Source: Flavobacterium sp. MDT1-60
GTDB lineage: Bacteria > Bacteroidota > Bacteroidia > Flavobacteriales > Flavobacteriaceae
Reading direction: 5' to 3'
Assembly: GCF_014844035.1 (NCBI RefSeq)
Contig: NZ_CP062159.1
Location: 3,658,001 to 3,722,000, forward strand
DNA: 64,000 nucleotides
The number at the start of each line of letters is the position of its first letter. Within the stretch, counting starts at the first letter, position 1. Below the pieces are notes generated by a model that was given only the letters and a program-made list of their open reading frames with translations, was not told where the DNA came from and ran no database searches. Positions 63,606 to 64,000 of this stretch are shown here, piece by piece. Both the position numbers and the translations under genes were made by a program.

Positions 63606-63667
63606 GCTGTAACAAACGAAAGGAACATTACATTTTAAAAATCTTATTTTTTTAGATGCGACAATAG

Positions 63668-64000
63668 CTATAAGGCTGGTTTTATTATGTACGACTTCCC
63701 TTTTTTTGCTTGAAAAGTAATTATATATCCCAGCGTTGTTTTTTCACTTTTAAGATGAAGTGAATCAATTATAAAAGATTCGTTACATCTTATAGTACAG
63801 TTTCCACCTTCATTAGCTGTAATTTTTGATGAACTAAGCTTACCTTCTTTCCAGCTAATATCTACTATAAAATTGCCTCTTGCAACAATACCTTTTATCT
63901 CCCCGTCCTCCCACGCGTCTGGTAAGGCCGGTAATAAATGTATTTCGTGATTTTGGCTTTGCATAAGCATTTCTACAACTCCGGCAGTAGCTGCAAAGTT
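63668..64000 (-). CDS. C-terminal end of a GH95-type alpha-L-fucosidase (cut by the window edge)
   Basis: The last 110 or so residues of a larger enzyme whose start lies beyond 64000. The frame is open to the edge and reads NFAATAGVVEMLMQSQNHEIHLLPALPDAWEDG. This is the family GH95 C-terminal signature (MLMQS...IHLLPALPxAWxxG), which also occurs in related GH families. The final domain GIVARGNFIVDISWKEGKL is the usual beta-sandwich. It cleaves fucose from glycans. The internal Met at 63970 is not a true start. Confidence 0.85.
   Translation of the reverse strand, partial: NFAATAGVVEMLMQSQNHEIHLLPALPDAWEDGEIKGIVARGNFIVDISWKEGKLSSSKITANEGGNCTIRCNESFIIDSLHLKSEKTTLGYIITFQAKKGKSYIIKPAL

Overview
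The window looks like chromosomal DNA from a Bacteroidota bacterium, most likely a Flavobacterium or close relative. The evidence is low G+C, several promoters of the Bacteroidota type (TAnnTTTG at -7), few visible Shine-Dalgarno sequences, an OMP_b-brl_3 TonB-dependent receptor, an ice-binding DUF3494 protein paired with an OmpA protein, a GH95-type fucosidase end and LytTR signalling. I saw no rRNA, tRNA, CRISPR array, prophage or intact insertion sequence. Several gene remnants (an AraC end, a second ppk1 fragment, a frameshifted aldo/keto reductase, a duplicated gene scrap) show active gene decay.

Layout. 0-5.3 kb: thioesterase, TruC-like pseudouridine synthase, a DUF1826-like protein, a PAS histidine kinase and two single-domain response regulators. 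5.7-9.6 kb: ice-binding lipoprotein with Ig-like repeats, then an OmpA protein. 9.6-13.9 kb: sulfatase, AraC remnant, and a TetR/SDR pair whose two promoters carry the same 16-bp operator. Two copies of an intergenic element (9.7 and 13.8 kb), each ending in a hairpin, flank this block.

13.9-26.3 kb: a long minus-strand envelope operon. In transcription order it holds a GT9 glycosyltransferase, an outer-membrane phospholipase A, a GAF-HD protein, a Pycsar-effector-like membrane protein, a metallophosphatase fused to an outer-membrane barrel, polyphosphate kinase and a lysophospholipid acyltransferase. 26.7-34.4 kb: a second minus-strand operon with an RND efflux system, a TetR regulator, NADH dehydrogenase II and a small protein, followed upstream by an AraC regulator (34.7-35.6 kb) and a small secreted helical protein (35.9-36.4 kb). 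The promoters of the envelope operon, the efflux operon and the helical protein share one composite element with identical internal spacing (AGACC, 19 nt, CCTTT, 20 nt, TAnnTTTG on the coding strand). I infer they form one envelope-stress-like regulon.

36.9-41.9 kb: acyl-CoA synthetase, DoxX-like protein, Crp/Fnr regulator, a ppk1 remnant and a secreted beta/gamma-crystallin protein. 42.1-46.8 kb: a probable RiPP (peptide natural product) cluster with an NHLP-type precursor, an HExxH protein, a GNAT/LuxI-like acyltransferase, a LuxR-HTH regulator and a ThiF/E1-like adenylyltransferase. This and the Pycsar-effector operon are the two strongest candidates for undescribed systems.

47-53 kb: a redox and regulator block (LLM flavin oxidoreductase, HxlR, two SDRs, broken aldo/keto reductase, NTF2-like protein, AraC). 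53-58.8 kb: a fused trypsin-like protease/non-specific nuclease, a YheT-type hydrolase, MsrA and two lipoproteins. 58.8-64 kb: an outer-membrane receptor divergent from a LytS/LytTR two-component pair, and the end of a GH95-type enzyme running off the window.
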